Below the pieces are notes generated by a model. The model worked only from the letters and a program-made list of their open reading frames with translations, was not told where the DNA came from and did no database searches. Positions 16,643 to 24,933 of a stretch of DNA of 44,103 nt are shown here, piece by piece (position 1 is the first letter of the stretch; every line of letters begins with the position of its first letter). The DNA lies in contig JBCDBH010000003.1 in assembly GCA_039184055.1 (NCBI GenBank), forward strand, positions 1-44,103, written 5' to 3'. The stretch is from JBCDBH01 sp039184055. GTDB lineage: Bacteria; Acidobacteriota; Thermoanaerobaculia; Multivoradales; J023. Made by a program: the position numbers and the translations under genes.

Positions 16643-16671
16643 TTGACGACCTTGGTTCTTGGACTTAATCT
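16643..16671 (+). promoter_or_regulatory. Candidate promoter of the secreted protein/matrixin operon
   Basis: TTGACG (16643-16648), 17-bp spacer, TAATCT (16666-16671), in an AT-rich patch that stands out from its surroundings. A second overlapping candidate is TTGGAC, 17 bp, TATAGC. The predicted ~150-nt leader contains the 7-bp hairpin AGCCCCA/TGGGGCT (16735-16755). Confidence 0.35.
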
Positions 16672-16834
16672 CTTATCTCGATATAGCGCTATTCAACTCC
16701 TGTCCATCGCTGCCCTAGACGATTCGAGCTTTCAAGCCCCATGAACGGTGGGGCTCCGCCATTCGTATAGCGAGCTCAGGTCTCGGTGCAGTGGTTGAAT
16801 TTCCACAAAAGAACCGATCAAGAAGGGGGCATCC

Positions 16835-17431
16835 ATGCCGCATCGACCGCGACGCGCTCTGCTCGTCGTCCTCCTCGTCTCCGTTCTCACTCCAACCGCT
16901 CTCATGGCGAGTACGTTCCTACGTACCGACGTCGAAGGCCTCGCGCGCACCAACAGCACGGTCGTGGTCGCCGAGGTGCTCAGCACCGAGTCCTATTGGA
17001 ACGACAACGCCGACTTCATCCTTACCGAGGTTCACCTTCAAGTCTCCGAGGCCATCAAGGGTGCGGATCGCAACACCGAGATGGTCGTGACGCTTCCCGG
17101 TGGCACCGTCGGCGATCTCTCGACTCTTCTCATCGGCGGAGCCCAGCTCCAGACGGGAGCGTCCTACCTGCTCTTTCTCTCCAAGGCCAACCTACCGGGA
17201 GCCCGTGGGGTCAAAACCGTGCGTGACCATGCCCAAGGGGTCTTCCGTATCGTCGATTCCCAAGGACAATCGCGGGCGATCAGCCAGGCCAACGGTCTCC
17301 ATCTCATCGCCGATGCCAAAGGCCTGACCCAACCGCCGGGTGGTGAAGTCGGTCTCGAGCTCGACACCCTGCTCGAATCCCTCCGCTCCATGTCAGATGA
17401 CACCTCGACGCAGCAGGAGGTCAACCGATGA
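16835..17431 (+). CDS. Secreted protein of the matrixin-partner type
   Basis: 198 residues. The ATG follows AAGAAGGGGG. A signal peptide is present (ALLVVLLVSVLTPTALMAS). The mature part starts STFLRTDVEGLARTNSTVVV and continues TEVHLQVSEAIKGADRN and VVTLPGGTVGDLSTLLIGGA, then SYLLFLSK. This beta-rich pattern ('V...V......W.....I.T.....V...IKG......V.LPGG..G.....I.G...F..G..YLLFL') recurs, to my knowledge, in exported proteins encoded next to matrixin-type proteases in Acidobacteriota and delta-proteobacteria. Its stop overlaps the start of the protease gene (ATGA), so the two are co-translated. It could assist folding of, inhibit, or deliver the protease; this is not established. Confidence 0.6.
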   Translation: MPHRPRRALLVVLLVSVLTPTALMASTFLRTDVEGLARTNSTVVVAEVLSTESYWNDNADFILTEVHLQVSEAIKGADRNTEMVVTLPGGTVGDLSTLLIGGAQLQTGASYLLFLSKANLPGARGVKTVRDHAQGVFRIVDSQGQSRAISQANGLHLIADAKGLTQPPGGEVGLELDTLLESLRSMSDDTSTQQEVNR

Positions 17432-18411
17432 GCCGCCGTACCATCCTTACGCTTTGCATGAGCCTGACCCTCGCGGTCACCCTGCTCGCTGCCGCCACGC
17501 CCGCGCACGGCTTCCGTCTGCTTCAAACTCCGGATACCGGTCAGGTCGACAACGACAGCACCATCAACGCCGTGACCTGTACCGATGCCGGAGGCTTTCT
17601 TCACTGGAACACACTCGATATCGAATGGCGTCTCAACGAGGCCAATCAAGGAAGTGGCAAGGTCATATCCTTGCGCAACGCTCTCGAGACGTGGAACGAC
17701 GTCACCGATGCGGGTCATGTGCTCAGCTATGGCTGGACCACCACCGCGGGCTTTGGCATGGATGGCATCAACACGGTGCTTTGGGACACCGATGATCTGT
17801 GCACCGGCTCATGCATTGCAACCACGATCCTGATCGTCCAGGCTGGTCAAGTCGTCGTCGAGTCGGACATTCTGTTCCGCGACGATCGCACCTGGACCAC
17901 CAACGGCGGCACCTTCGACACCCAAGCCGTCCTGACCCACGAGCTCGGTCACTCTCTGGGCATTGCCCATACCAACGTCACGACCACGCCACGTCCCACC
18001 ATGTGGGCGTTCTACGATGGGATCGGCGGCCGTACCCTGCACGAAGACGATCGCGACGCTCTACGCTGCGCCTACGACCGCTACCACCCGTGTACCGCCG
18101 CGCCAGCGCGCCCGGCCTTCATCTCCGGTCCCAACAACGACCTCTGTCAGGGCGCCACCGAGATCTACTTCACCGATCACATTCCCGGCGCCGAGACCTA
18201 TCGTTGGGAAGTCGTGGGGCATTGGTTCAATCGCACCACTAGCAATCCCGAAGTCTCGATCTCGGGTCACTACTTCACTCCCGGCACGTACCAGCTACGC
18301 GTGCGTGCGCAGAACGACTGCGGCAACAGCGCTTGGCACACCGTCACGATCTTTGTCTTGAGCAACACCAGCCCGGCCTGTGGCGGCTGTTCGGGACGGT
18401 TCTGTTTCTAA
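17428..18411 (+). CDS. Secreted matrixin-family zinc metalloprotease
   Basis: 327 residues with a signal peptide (LTLCMSLTLAVTLLAAATPAHG). The zinc-binding motif HELGHSLGIAH lies at ~171-181 and fits HExxHxxGxxH. A downstream PTMW supplies the Met-turn of metzincins. Before it, 'ALETWNDV' and 'VVESDILFRDD' match the matrixin fold. The last ~110 residues, from about CTAAPARPAFISGPN, look like a PKD/Ig-like beta domain and end with a cysteine cluster (CGGCSGRFCF). No pro-domain with a cysteine switch was recognised. It is translationally coupled to the preceding secreted protein and followed by a terminator. Confidence 0.85.
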   Translation: MSRRTILTLCMSLTLAVTLLAAATPAHGFRLLQTPDTGQVDNDSTINAVTCTDAGGFLHWNTLDIEWRLNEANQGSGKVISLRNALETWNDVTDAGHVLSYGWTTTAGFGMDGINTVLWDTDDLCTGSCIATTILIVQAGQVVVESDILFRDDRTWTTNGGTFDTQAVLTHELGHSLGIAHTNVTTTPRPTMWAFYDGIGGRTLHEDDRDALRCAYDRYHPCTAAPARPAFISGPNNDLCQGATEIYFTDHIPGAETYRWEVVGHWFNRTTSNPEVSISGHYFTPGTYQLRVRAQNDCGNSAWHTVTIFVLSNTSPACGGCSGRFCF

Positions 18412-18424
18412 GAGCACACGAAAC

Positions 18425-18454
18425 AAAAAAGGGAGCCCAGAGGGCTCCCTTTTT
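18425..18454. terminator. Bidirectional intrinsic terminator
   Basis: A-run, stem GGGAGCCC / GGGCTCCC (8 bp) with loop AGA at 18431-18449, then TTTTT. It lies between the convergent matrixin (plus) and M16 (minus) genes and has U-runs for both directions. Confidence 0.92.
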
Positions 18455-18474
18455 CTTTCGTGATCGACAACTGC

Positions 18475-20076
18475 TCAAGCAGCGTCGTCCAACGCCTCTT
18501 CGGCTGGTTCTTCCGCTTCACCACCAGCTTCCGCGCCCTCACGACTGCCGACTTCGAACATCTCGGTGACGGGAACGATGGTGATGTTCTCGGCCGGGAT
18601 GTTCAAGGGGTAGGCCTCGATGATCTTGTCTTCGTCGAGGATGGCTTGGTCTTTGGGGTTGGGGTAGGTGATGGGGGTGGCGGCTCCGCTGGCGATGGTG
18701 TCGCGCAGCTGCTCGGCGGCACCGGTCAAGATGGCGATTTTGATGTCGTCGCTCTGCAGGTGCTTTTTGATGGCTGCGTTGACGTCTTCGCGGGTGATGG
18801 CGGCGAGGCGCTCGCCGAAACGCGCGAGATGGCCGTCACCGTCGATGCCGTAGAAGCGGTCGTCGACGCGGTAGCCGAGACGGGTTTGGGTGGTCTTGGC
18901 GAATTGCAGGTGGTACTTCTGCAGGAAGGAGCGGGTGAGCTCGAATTCTTCTTCGCTCATGCCGTTTTCGATCAGCTCTTCGAATTCGCGCAGGGCGGCG
19001 CGGATGGCGAAGAGGGCGTTTTCGTTGGGCAGGGTGCGAATCCAGATCTCGAAGATCTGCTGGCTACGACCGACGTTGGTCGGCGGCATCTGCCGTGAGC
19101 CACCCTGGGGGAAGGCTTCGATGTAGGAGTAGTCGCCGTAGTTCATACCGCGCGCCTCGCGGATCACCTGGTAGAGGTGGCTGGAGGAGTTGCGGTGCTC
19201 GCCGAGCCAGGAGTTGGCGATCCACAGGGCGTAGAAGTCGTCGTCGCCACGGCTGACGTCGATCGGAAAGCCGAAGCTGATCGAGGCGTCGGCGTCGTCA
19301 CGCTGGACGAGCAGGAGGTGACGACCTTCGAACGCCGCCGGCTGGGGCGAAGAACTGGCCGGGGCGGTGCCCGACGGCAGCTGATCGGCAGTGGTTTCGA
19401 AACGCTCGACGAGGTCGGCTTCGTAGCCTCCACCCAGCGCGGTGACGGCGTTGTCGGCGGTGTACCACGTGTTGTAGAAGTCGCGGACGTCGTCGAGGGT
19501 GATCGATTTCAGACCCTGGACAGTGCCGGCCACTGGATGCGCGTAGCCGGTGCCTTCGAAGAGGAAGTGCGTCAGCGCCGCTTTGCCGAGCTCTTCGTCG
19601 CTACCGTAGCGCAGGGTGTTTTCGAGGTAGTTCACCAGGTTGGTGCGGATACGGGTGAAGTCGTCTTCGGAGAAGGCGGGCTTCAAGTAGGCGTCCGAGT
19701 AGAGGCCGAAGTAGTCGTCGAGGGTGTCGACGTGGGAGCGACCGGTGAGGGTGGTCATCTCTTTGTCGACCGAGGTGCCGTAGCTGGCGGCCATCGGGTA
19801 GAGAGCCTCGAGCACGGCGTCGTAGCTGTTGTTCTCGGTGGCGGCGTCACCGAGCATCGATCCGGTGATCGCGGCCAGACCTTCTTTGCCCGCCGGATCG
19901 TTGTGCGAGCCGACGTCGAACCACAGTGAGAAGCTGACCGTCGGATCGTTGGCCACCGGGAAAAGGACCGAGTCGGTCGTGGCCTGGTCTTCACCGCCGG
20001 TGGTGCCGGTTTCGCCACACGCGACGAGGGTGACGAGAGCGAGAGTCAAAACGAGAAAAGAGCCGAGCCAACGCAT
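18475..20076 (-). CDS. M16B peptidase, non-catalytic lipoprotein subunit
   Basis: 533 residues. The signal peptide ends in the lipobox LVAC with Cys20, so it is probably a lipoprotein. The two M16 half-domains are visible ('FSLWFDVGSHNDP.GKEGLAAITGSML' and 'LTHFLFEGTGYAHPVAGTVQGLKSITLDDVRDFYNTWY'). At the place of the HxxEH zinc motif the sequence is ITGSMLGDA, so it cannot bind the catalytic zinc. It does contain the R/Y-type stretch HLYQVIREARGMNYGDYSY that positions substrate in the non-catalytic subunit of M16B heterodimers. The C-terminus is an acidic Glu/Ala tail. The start codon shares its A with the stop of the upstream fragment (TAATG). Confidence 0.85.
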   Translation of the reverse strand: MRWLGSFLVLTLALVTLVACGETGTTGGEDQATTDSVLFPVANDPTVSFSLWFDVGSHNDPAGKEGLAAITGSMLGDAATENNSYDAVLEALYPMAASYGTSVDKEMTTLTGRSHVDTLDDYFGLYSDAYLKPAFSEDDFTRIRTNLVNYLENTLRYGSDEELGKAALTHFLFEGTGYAHPVAGTVQGLKSITLDDVRDFYNTWYTADNAVTALGGGYEADLVERFETTADQLPSGTAPASSSPQPAAFEGRHLLLVQRDDADASISFGFPIDVSRGDDDFYALWIANSWLGEHRNSSSHLYQVIREARGMNYGDYSYIEAFPQGGSRQMPPTNVGRSQQIFEIWIRTLPNENALFAIRAALREFEELIENGMSEEEFELTRSFLQKYHLQFAKTTQTRLGYRVDDRFYGIDGDGHLARFGERLAAITREDVNAAIKKHLQSDDIKIAILTGAAEQLRDTIASGAATPITYPNPKDQAILDEDKIIEAYPLNIPAENITIVPVTEMFEVGSREGAEAGGEAEEPAEEALDDAA

Positions 20077-20267
20077 TATGAGGCACTCCGCAAGATGGCG
20101 ACGGTGCGTCGCGTCGGGATGAGATAGGTCGAGGCGGCGTCTTTGAGGTCGTCGACGGTGATCGCTTCGTAGGTCTGGTACATGGTGTCGACGGCCTTGA
20201 GGTCGCCGGTCACGGCCACCAGACGCGCCAGGTTGCCGGCCACCGCCGACGGTGAGTCGAGCGCCAT
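20076..20267 (-). pseudogene. C-terminal end of the catalytic M16 subunit, cut off by TGA
   Basis: 63 codons beginning ATG GCG CTC GAC, in the same reading frame as the upstream M16 gene. They are separated from it by the codons TGA-TTC-GTC. The sequence (MALDSPSAVAGNLARLVAV, TGDLKAVDTMYQTYEAITVDDLKDAA, TYLIPTRRTVAIL) is exactly the normal C-terminal segment of M16 peptidases. Family members read 'LKSR..YSF.M.LD.P..VA..LAR' across the junction, so the stop stands at a position that is usually Ser. It might be translated by re-initiation, but it is not a domain on its own. Confidence 0.7.
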
Positions 20268-20273
20268 GACGAA

Positions 20274-21422
20274 TCAGAATTTACGCCGCGATTTGAGATC
20301 GGCGAGACGTTGCTCGTCGGCGGCCTCGGTCTGGTAGCGCGCCACGGTTTGATCGATCTGCTCGATCACGTAGTCGACCTTGGCGGGGTCTTTGACTCTC
20401 GCGATGACGTCGAAAGTGCCCGGGTCACGGTTGTAGTTGAGATTCGCCTGGATGAACTCGACCACCTGTTCTTCGATCACCAACTTTTTGTAGAGATCGC
20501 TGGTCTGACCGAAGGCGAGTCCGCTGAGCAGATCGGCGGCCAGATAGGTGGGGTCGGCGGCGTCGAACGCCGGGGTTTTGTAGGCCAGCCAGACGATCGG
20601 CAGGCTACTGCCTTCGTACTCGACCTCGACCCGACGCTCTTCGGTCTGCTCGGGCTCGACCGGGATCGTCGGCTCGACGTAGCCCTGCTGCCACGCACCG
20701 TAGTACTGCTTGGCCATCTCCATGGTCGGCTCGACTTCGATGTCGCCGACGATGAAGACGATGATGTTCTCGGGCCGGTAATGGCGCTCGAAGAACGACA
20801 GCGAGTAGTCGTAGAGGGTCGGCATGATCTTGATGTCTTCTTCGTAGCCCATGGTGGTGTGGCCATAGGTGTGCTCGGTGAACGCGACCTCGCGCATACC
20901 CTCGTAGAGCGTGAAGAAAGGATTGGTGCGGTTCATCCGGTACTCGCCGTACACCGCGCCGGCTTCGGTCTCGAATTGCTCTTTGGCGTAGGCGAGACGT
21001 TGGAAGCGGTCGCTTTCGATGTCCATCACCGTCTCGAGATCACTCGCCGCGATGTTGAGGTAGTAGGCGGTGAGGTCGTCGGTGGTGTAGGCGTTGGCGT
21101 CGGCGCCGATCTCGGTGACTTTGCCGTTGTAGACCTCGGCCGGATAGCGCTCGGTGCCACGGAACATCATGTGCTCGAAAAAGTGCGCGAAACCGGTGCG
21201 ATTGGCTTCGTATTCGTCACGTGAGCCGGTGCGTACGATGGTGTAGTACGAGGCGAGGCCGTTCGATTCCATCGGCACCAAGATCACCCGCAAACCGTTG
21301 TCGAGCACTTCGTTGTGCACGGGATACGGAAAGATGCTCTCGGCGGTCACCGGCAGCGCGGCGAGCAAGAGGACGAGCGCGAAGAGCAGGGTCTTCGCGG
21401 TCCGAATTGGGATCGTTTTCAA
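20274..21422 (-). CDS. M16 family zinc peptidase, catalytic subunit, shortened by in-frame TGA
   Basis: 382 residues with a signal peptide (TLLFALVLLLAALPVTA). The inverted zinc motif HFFEH is present, with the third ligand in the following ETEAGAVYGEYR stretch, so the active site is intact. The usual 'ANAYTTDDLTAYYLN' and 'FFERHYRPENIIVFIVGDI' are also present. The second half-domain is complete up to LADLKSRRKF, where a TGA ends the frame. The next 66 codons in the same frame encode the missing C-terminus (to 20076); read through, the protein would have the standard ~448 residues. A single C-to-G change (TCA to TGA) explains it; this may be a real mutation or a sequence error. It forms a pair with the non-catalytic M16 lipoprotein downstream. 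Confidence 0.85.
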   Translation of the reverse strand: MKTIPIRTAKTLLFALVLLLAALPVTAESIFPYPVHNEVLDNGLRVILVPMESNGLASYYTIVRTGSRDEYEANRTGFAHFFEHMMFRGTERYPAEVYNGKVTEIGADANAYTTDDLTAYYLNIAASDLETVMDIESDRFQRLAYAKEQFETEAGAVYGEYRMNRTNPFFTLYEGMREVAFTEHTYGHTTMGYEEDIKIMPTLYDYSLSFFERHYRPENIIVFIVGDIEVEPTMEMAKQYYGAWQQGYVEPTIPVEPEQTEERRVEVEYEGSSLPIVWLAYKTPAFDAADPTYLAADLLSGLAFGQTSDLYKKLVIEEQVVEFIQANLNYNRDPGTFDVIARVKDPAKVDYVIEQIDQTVARYQTEAADEQRLADLKSRRKF

Positions 21423-21501
21423 GTCATGTCTCCTTCGTGGATCGATCGCGTCTCATAGTCGAGACGCGATCGGATAGTTCGCAATTCGATGAGGGCATCT
21501 G

Positions 21502-23235
21502 TCAGGGGCAGGTGGCGAAGGCGTTCGTATCGGTGATCGCGGGCGCCGGCTGTCCGAGCGGGTTGGTGCCCGTCCAACGCGTGCCGTTGTCGAGATCGGT
21601 GATCTCGAGCAACCAGCCGACGTTGGTGGTGCCAGCCGCGAACACCCAATAGTTGCCGTTCACACCACAGCCATCGAGCACTTTCACCAGAAGCTCCCAA
21701 TTGTCCGGTTGAAAGAACCAAAAGAGCCCCGAGTCGCTGGTGCCGGCGTTCGCCACCTGGGCGGCGTCGACGTTGCCGTCGAAGTCGCTATAGGTGACCT
21801 CGATCAGAAAGCGACCGTCACGCAGGCACATGGTGTCGGCGTCGGGGGTACAAGTCGTCCCGGTCGGCGCATCGGACGGATCGTAGCCGCTGAACGACGT
21901 CACCCCGAGCCCGGCCGGATCGAGCCACGACTGCAGACGGGTGGTCGTCGAGCCGCCGCTCCACGCCACGGCGAGCTTGCCGTAGTAGTCCTCGCGCAGA
22001 TCCTGGCACGACGCGAAACCACCGGTCAGAATGCCGACACAGAGTTGGTTGGTCGGATCGTAGATACACGAGCCCGACGAGCCCGGCTCGGTGGTGCCGT
22101 CTTCCCAATTGCCGACCCGCCAGTGCGTGCCGTCGGTCAGCCCGGGCACACCGCTATTGGTGGTCAGCGGGTTGGTGTCGAAGCTGATCGCCTTCTCCTG
22201 CAGCTCGGGGTGGTGGATACCCACCGCGCCCTGCGGAACGGCTCCCGAGATGTCCCAACCGACGTAATAAACGTCGAAATCCGCCGGAGGTTGCGCCGGC
22301 AGCTCGAGGAGCGCGAAGTCGGTCGCGGGATCGTCGGCGCGCCAGGTGGCGCCGTTGGTGGTTTTGCTGAGATCGCCCCCGGAAAGCGCGCCACAGGTCG
22401 GTGATTCGACCTGCCAATAAAAGACCGTCGTCGACGCGTTGTTGGCCGACACACCGCAATGAAACGCGGTGAGGAAGTACGGTCTGCCGTCCTGCAGGGT
22501 GTTGTTGATCAGCTGACCCGAACAGGCGCCGATTCCGTTGAGGGTGAACCAGGCGACGGCCCGCGTCTGATCACGCCACGGATCGGCCTCGGCGCACGCC
22601 ACGTCGTTGTTGCAGCTGCCCTGACCGTCGCGCGTATCGACCTGGGTGGCTTGCCGCAAGCCGCGAAAACCGTGATGCAGACGACTGATCGTCACCCCCG
22701 GATCGGCGTCGGCAACGGACGCGGGCAGAACCAGCTCGACGACGATCTCCTCACCCGGCACCAGCGGGGTCCACAGCTCGGGGAGGTCGTGGTCGCGATG
22801 ACCGACGAACGGGCCATGGACGACGGCTCGATCGGGTCCGTAGACCCACAGACGCGCGCCCTCGGGAGGCCGAAACGGTATGAGCGCCAGATTGAGGTTG
22901 ACCGCGCCCGGCGAGCGGAGACGGAGACGCCACAGACGGCTGCCGTCATCGAGCGCTTGCCAGGTGCCGCTGTCGTACGGCGTGAAGTCGACCGGTACCG
23001 GCTCGGCGAAACGGGGCGCCACCGCGCCGATCGGGGCGTTACGGCGCGCCGCGCGTTCGGCTGCATCGAGCGCGCGGCTGTCGAGCGCCGGCAGCGTCTG
23101 CAGGTCGACCTCGGCGAGATCGGCGGTCGGTAACGAGAAGCTGGTCGGTTGGCTGGCCTGCGATGGCGTGGCCATGGCGGGCGTGGCGAGCGACACCAGT
23201 ACGAGGAGTACGACGAGAAGAAGAGGTGCGCGCAT
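21502..23235 (-). CDS. Secreted lysyl-endopeptidase-like serine protease
   Basis: 577 residues from ATG 23235, which opens with a signal peptide (LLLVVLLVLVSLATPAMA). An N-terminal pro-region of ~180 residues is followed by the protease domain, closely patterned on Achromobacter/Lysobacter lysyl endopeptidase: PYFLTAFHCGV (catalytic His ~259), VFYWQVESPTC, TDFALLELPA (Asp ~305), DVYYVGWD, GIHHPELQEKAISF, TEPGSSGSCIYD (Ser ~385) and LQSWLDPAG. The last ~105 residues (CLRDGRFLIEVTYSDFDGN, GLFWFFQPDNWELLVKVLDGC, NPLGQPAPAITDTNAFATC) form a separate beta-domain that I know from many exported Thermoanaerobaculia proteins. Cleavage after Lys is likely but not proven from sequence. It is probably exported and processed. 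Confidence 0.85.
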   Translation of the reverse strand: MRAPLLLVVLLVLVSLATPAMATPSQASQPTSFSLPTADLAEVDLQTLPALDSRALDAAERAARRNAPIGAVAPRFAEPVPVDFTPYDSGTWQALDDGSRLWRLRLRSPGAVNLNLALIPFRPPEGARLWVYGPDRAVVHGPFVGHRDHDLPELWTPLVPGEEIVVELVLPASVADADPGVTISRLHHGFRGLRQATQVDTRDGQGSCNNDVACAEADPWRDQTRAVAWFTLNGIGACSGQLINNTLQDGRPYFLTAFHCGVSANNASTTVFYWQVESPTCGALSGGDLSKTTNGATWRADDPATDFALLELPAQPPADFDVYYVGWDISGAVPQGAVGIHHPELQEKAISFDTNPLTTNSGVPGLTDGTHWRVGNWEDGTTEPGSSGSCIYDPTNQLCVGILTGGFASCQDLREDYYGKLAVAWSGGSTTTRLQSWLDPAGLGVTSFSGYDPSDAPTGTTCTPDADTMCLRDGRFLIEVTYSDFDGNVDAAQVANAGTSDSGLFWFFQPDNWELLVKVLDGCGVNGNYWVFAAGTTNVGWLLEITDLDNGTRWTGTNPLGQPAPAITDTNAFATCP

Positions 23236-23329
23236 AGTTGAGCTCCGAGAAGAATCACGAACGAAGGATCGACGAAGATAGAGCGAGGTACCGGGTAGGT
23301 CACGGCGACATACCGTCGAGGCGTCACCA

Positions 23330-23356
23330 CGGGTACACTGTCGCCGCGGGTACACT
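23330..23356. repeat. Direct repeat CGGGTACACT, two copies 17 bp apart
   Basis: CGGGTACACT occurs at 23330-23339 and 23347-23356 in the region between the divergent protease and SGNH genes. The start-to-start distance is 17 bp. It could be a tandem regulator binding site; no cognate regulator is recognised. Confidence 0.5.
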
Positions 23357-23357
23357 T

Positions 23358-23392
23358 AGGAGCCTGTCGCGTCTGGATCGCGACAGGCTCCT
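23358..23392. other. 14-bp perfect palindromic hairpin in a divergent intergenic region
   Basis: AGGAGCCTGTCGCG (23358-23371), 7-base loop TCTGGAT, CGCGACAGGCTCCT (23379-23392). No T-run follows on either strand, and neither neighbouring gene ends here (both start), so it is not an ordinary terminator. It could be an operator, an RNA structure in a 5' leader, or a scattered palindromic repeat. Confidence 0.75.
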
Positions 23393-23486
23393 GCCGTCCG
23401 TGTGCGACTTTACCGCACGCTTATCACACATGTTTCGCCGTGGGCCATCTGGCGCCATGGCATTGACCGAGAGTCCCGAATACGCG

Positions 23487-24845
23487 ATGTCCGACCAGCC
23501 CACTGCCACCACCGAAGCCGACACGGCCCCTGCCACCCCGCCCGTCGCACCGCTCTCGTCCGGGCGCAAGATGGTCTTTGTCGTCCTCTTGCTCGTGATC
23601 CTCTGGGGGATCGCCGAGCTTCTCGCCTGGGTCGGTCTGTCGTTCCTCGGTCGCGACCTCGCCAGCTGGAGCTCGATGGCCGAGCGACGTGGCCGGATCA
23701 CCGGCACGGTCGACACCGAAATCATCGACGAGCGCGTGGTGCACAACGCGGTCTTGCGCAATCTGCGCGCTGAACAGGTGATCCACCCGTATCTGGGCTT
23801 CATCTTCGACAACGATCACGAGCTCCCCTTCGAAAGCGATGCGGGGGCGCGCTCGCTCGGCTTCCCGCACAACATCCACCCGGTGTACGCGCCTCCCTCG
23901 GACGATCGAGTGGTGGTCGCGATCTTCGGCGGCTCGGTGGCCAACCATCTGGCGGTCGCCGGACGTGAGACGCTCGAAAGCAAGCTCGGCGAGATCTACG
24001 GCAAAGAGGTCGCGGTGCTGACCTTCGCCCTGCCGGGTTTGAAGCAGCCCCAGCAGTTGATGGCGCTCAACTACGTGCTCGCGCTCGGTATCCACCTCGA
24101 CGTCGTGCTGACAGTCGACGGCTTCAATGACATCGTGCTGCCGATCACCGACAACATCCACTTCGGCGTCAACCCGGCCTTTCCCCGTCTGTGGGGATTC
24201 CGCGTTTCCGATCTCGACGGCGACGTGCGTCGCGTGGTGGGGGAGATCAGCTATCTCAACGCGCGTCGTCAGCAACGCGCCGAGACCTTCGAGCGGGCGC
24301 CGTTGCGCTTCAGCTTCGTCGCCGGCGTGCTCTACGCCTGGCGTGACCGCGATGACGCCATGCGGATCGCAGCGCTCGAAAGCGGTGGCCAGGCGATCGA
24401 TCTCACCGCCAGCTTTCAGGCCGTCGGCCCGACCTACGACACGGCGGCCGATGACGACCAGACCTATCGTGAGCTGGCCGCGCTGTGGCAGCGCAGCTCG
24501 ACGCAGATGCACCGGCTGGCCACGGGCCTGGGGATCGAGTACTACCACTTCCTCCAGCCCAACCAATACGTGCCCGACTCCAAACCGCTCACCGACGACG
24601 AGCTGGCCACCGCGTACACCCCGACGCGGAAATATCGCACCATCGTCGAAGCGGCTTTTCCCATCTTGCAACGTAGCGGCAAAGTCATGCGTCGCGAAGG
24701 CATCGCCTTTCACGACATGACGGGCATCTTTCGCGACAACACCGACACCCTTTATATCGACGACTGCTGCCACATGAATTTCCGCGGCAACGTCCTTTTC
24801 GCCGAAGCGGTGGCGGCGGCGATCGCCGACGACCGCGCCGAGTGA
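23487..24845 (+). CDS. Membrane-anchored SGNH/GDSL-type protein, paralogue 1
   Basis: 452 residues from ATG 23487 (MSDQPTATTEAD); ATG 23457 in frame is an alternative and neither has a strong ribosome binding site. There is one N-terminal membrane helix (MVFVVLLLVILWGIAELLAWVGL), so the rest is probably periplasmic. SGNH-like blocks are AIFGGSVANHLA (Ser nucleophile in GGS, block I), TVDGFND (block with Asn) and IDDCCHMNFRGN (D-x-x-H-type C-terminal pair). Such proteins are esterases or acetyltransferases acting on glycans in known families, but the substrate is unknown here. It is clearly homologous to the gene at 25856 along its whole length, with HPYLGF, KQPQQLMALNYVLALG, and YYHFLQPNQY shared. 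Confidence 0.75.
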   Translation: MSDQPTATTEADTAPATPPVAPLSSGRKMVFVVLLLVILWGIAELLAWVGLSFLGRDLASWSSMAERRGRITGTVDTEIIDERVVHNAVLRNLRAEQVIHPYLGFIFDNDHELPFESDAGARSLGFPHNIHPVYAPPSDDRVVVAIFGGSVANHLAVAGRETLESKLGEIYGKEVAVLTFALPGLKQPQQLMALNYVLALGIHLDVVLTVDGFNDIVLPITDNIHFGVNPAFPRLWGFRVSDLDGDVRRVVGEISYLNARRQQRAETFERAPLRFSFVAGVLYAWRDRDDAMRIAALESGGQAIDLTASFQAVGPTYDTAADDDQTYRELAALWQRSSTQMHRLATGLGIEYYHFLQPNQYVPDSKPLTDDELATAYTPTRKYRTIVEAAFPILQRSGKVMRREGIAFHDMTGIFRDNTDTLYIDDCCHMNFRGNVLFAEAVAAAIADDRAE

Positions 24846-24861
24846 ATGTCGGAGCCGGTCG

Positions 24862-24901
24862 CGGGCGATCCTTTGATAAACTCGGAGAGATCGCCCGTTT
24901 T
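24862..24901 (+). terminator. Probable intrinsic terminator or attenuator
   Basis: Stem CGGGCGATC (24862-24870) / GATCGCCCG (24889-24897), 9 bp, 18-base loop, then TTTTC. It begins 17 bp after the stop of the first SGNH gene and 36 bp before the next start. The loop is AT-rich (CTTTGATAAACTC). Confidence 0.5.
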
Positions 24902-24933
24902 CGTCCCGCCCACGTTCCCAAGGAGGGTCCGTC

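Noticed and set aside
16735..16755. Riboswitch in the leader of the matrixin operon
   Set aside because: Only a simple 7-bp hairpin is present; no c-di-GMP or other aptamer consensus was recognised.
20230..20276. Selenocysteine at the M16 TGA
   Set aside because: The family has Ser here, the site is not catalytic, and the short hairpin after the TGA (loop TCACC) lacks the GU features of a bacterial SECIS element.
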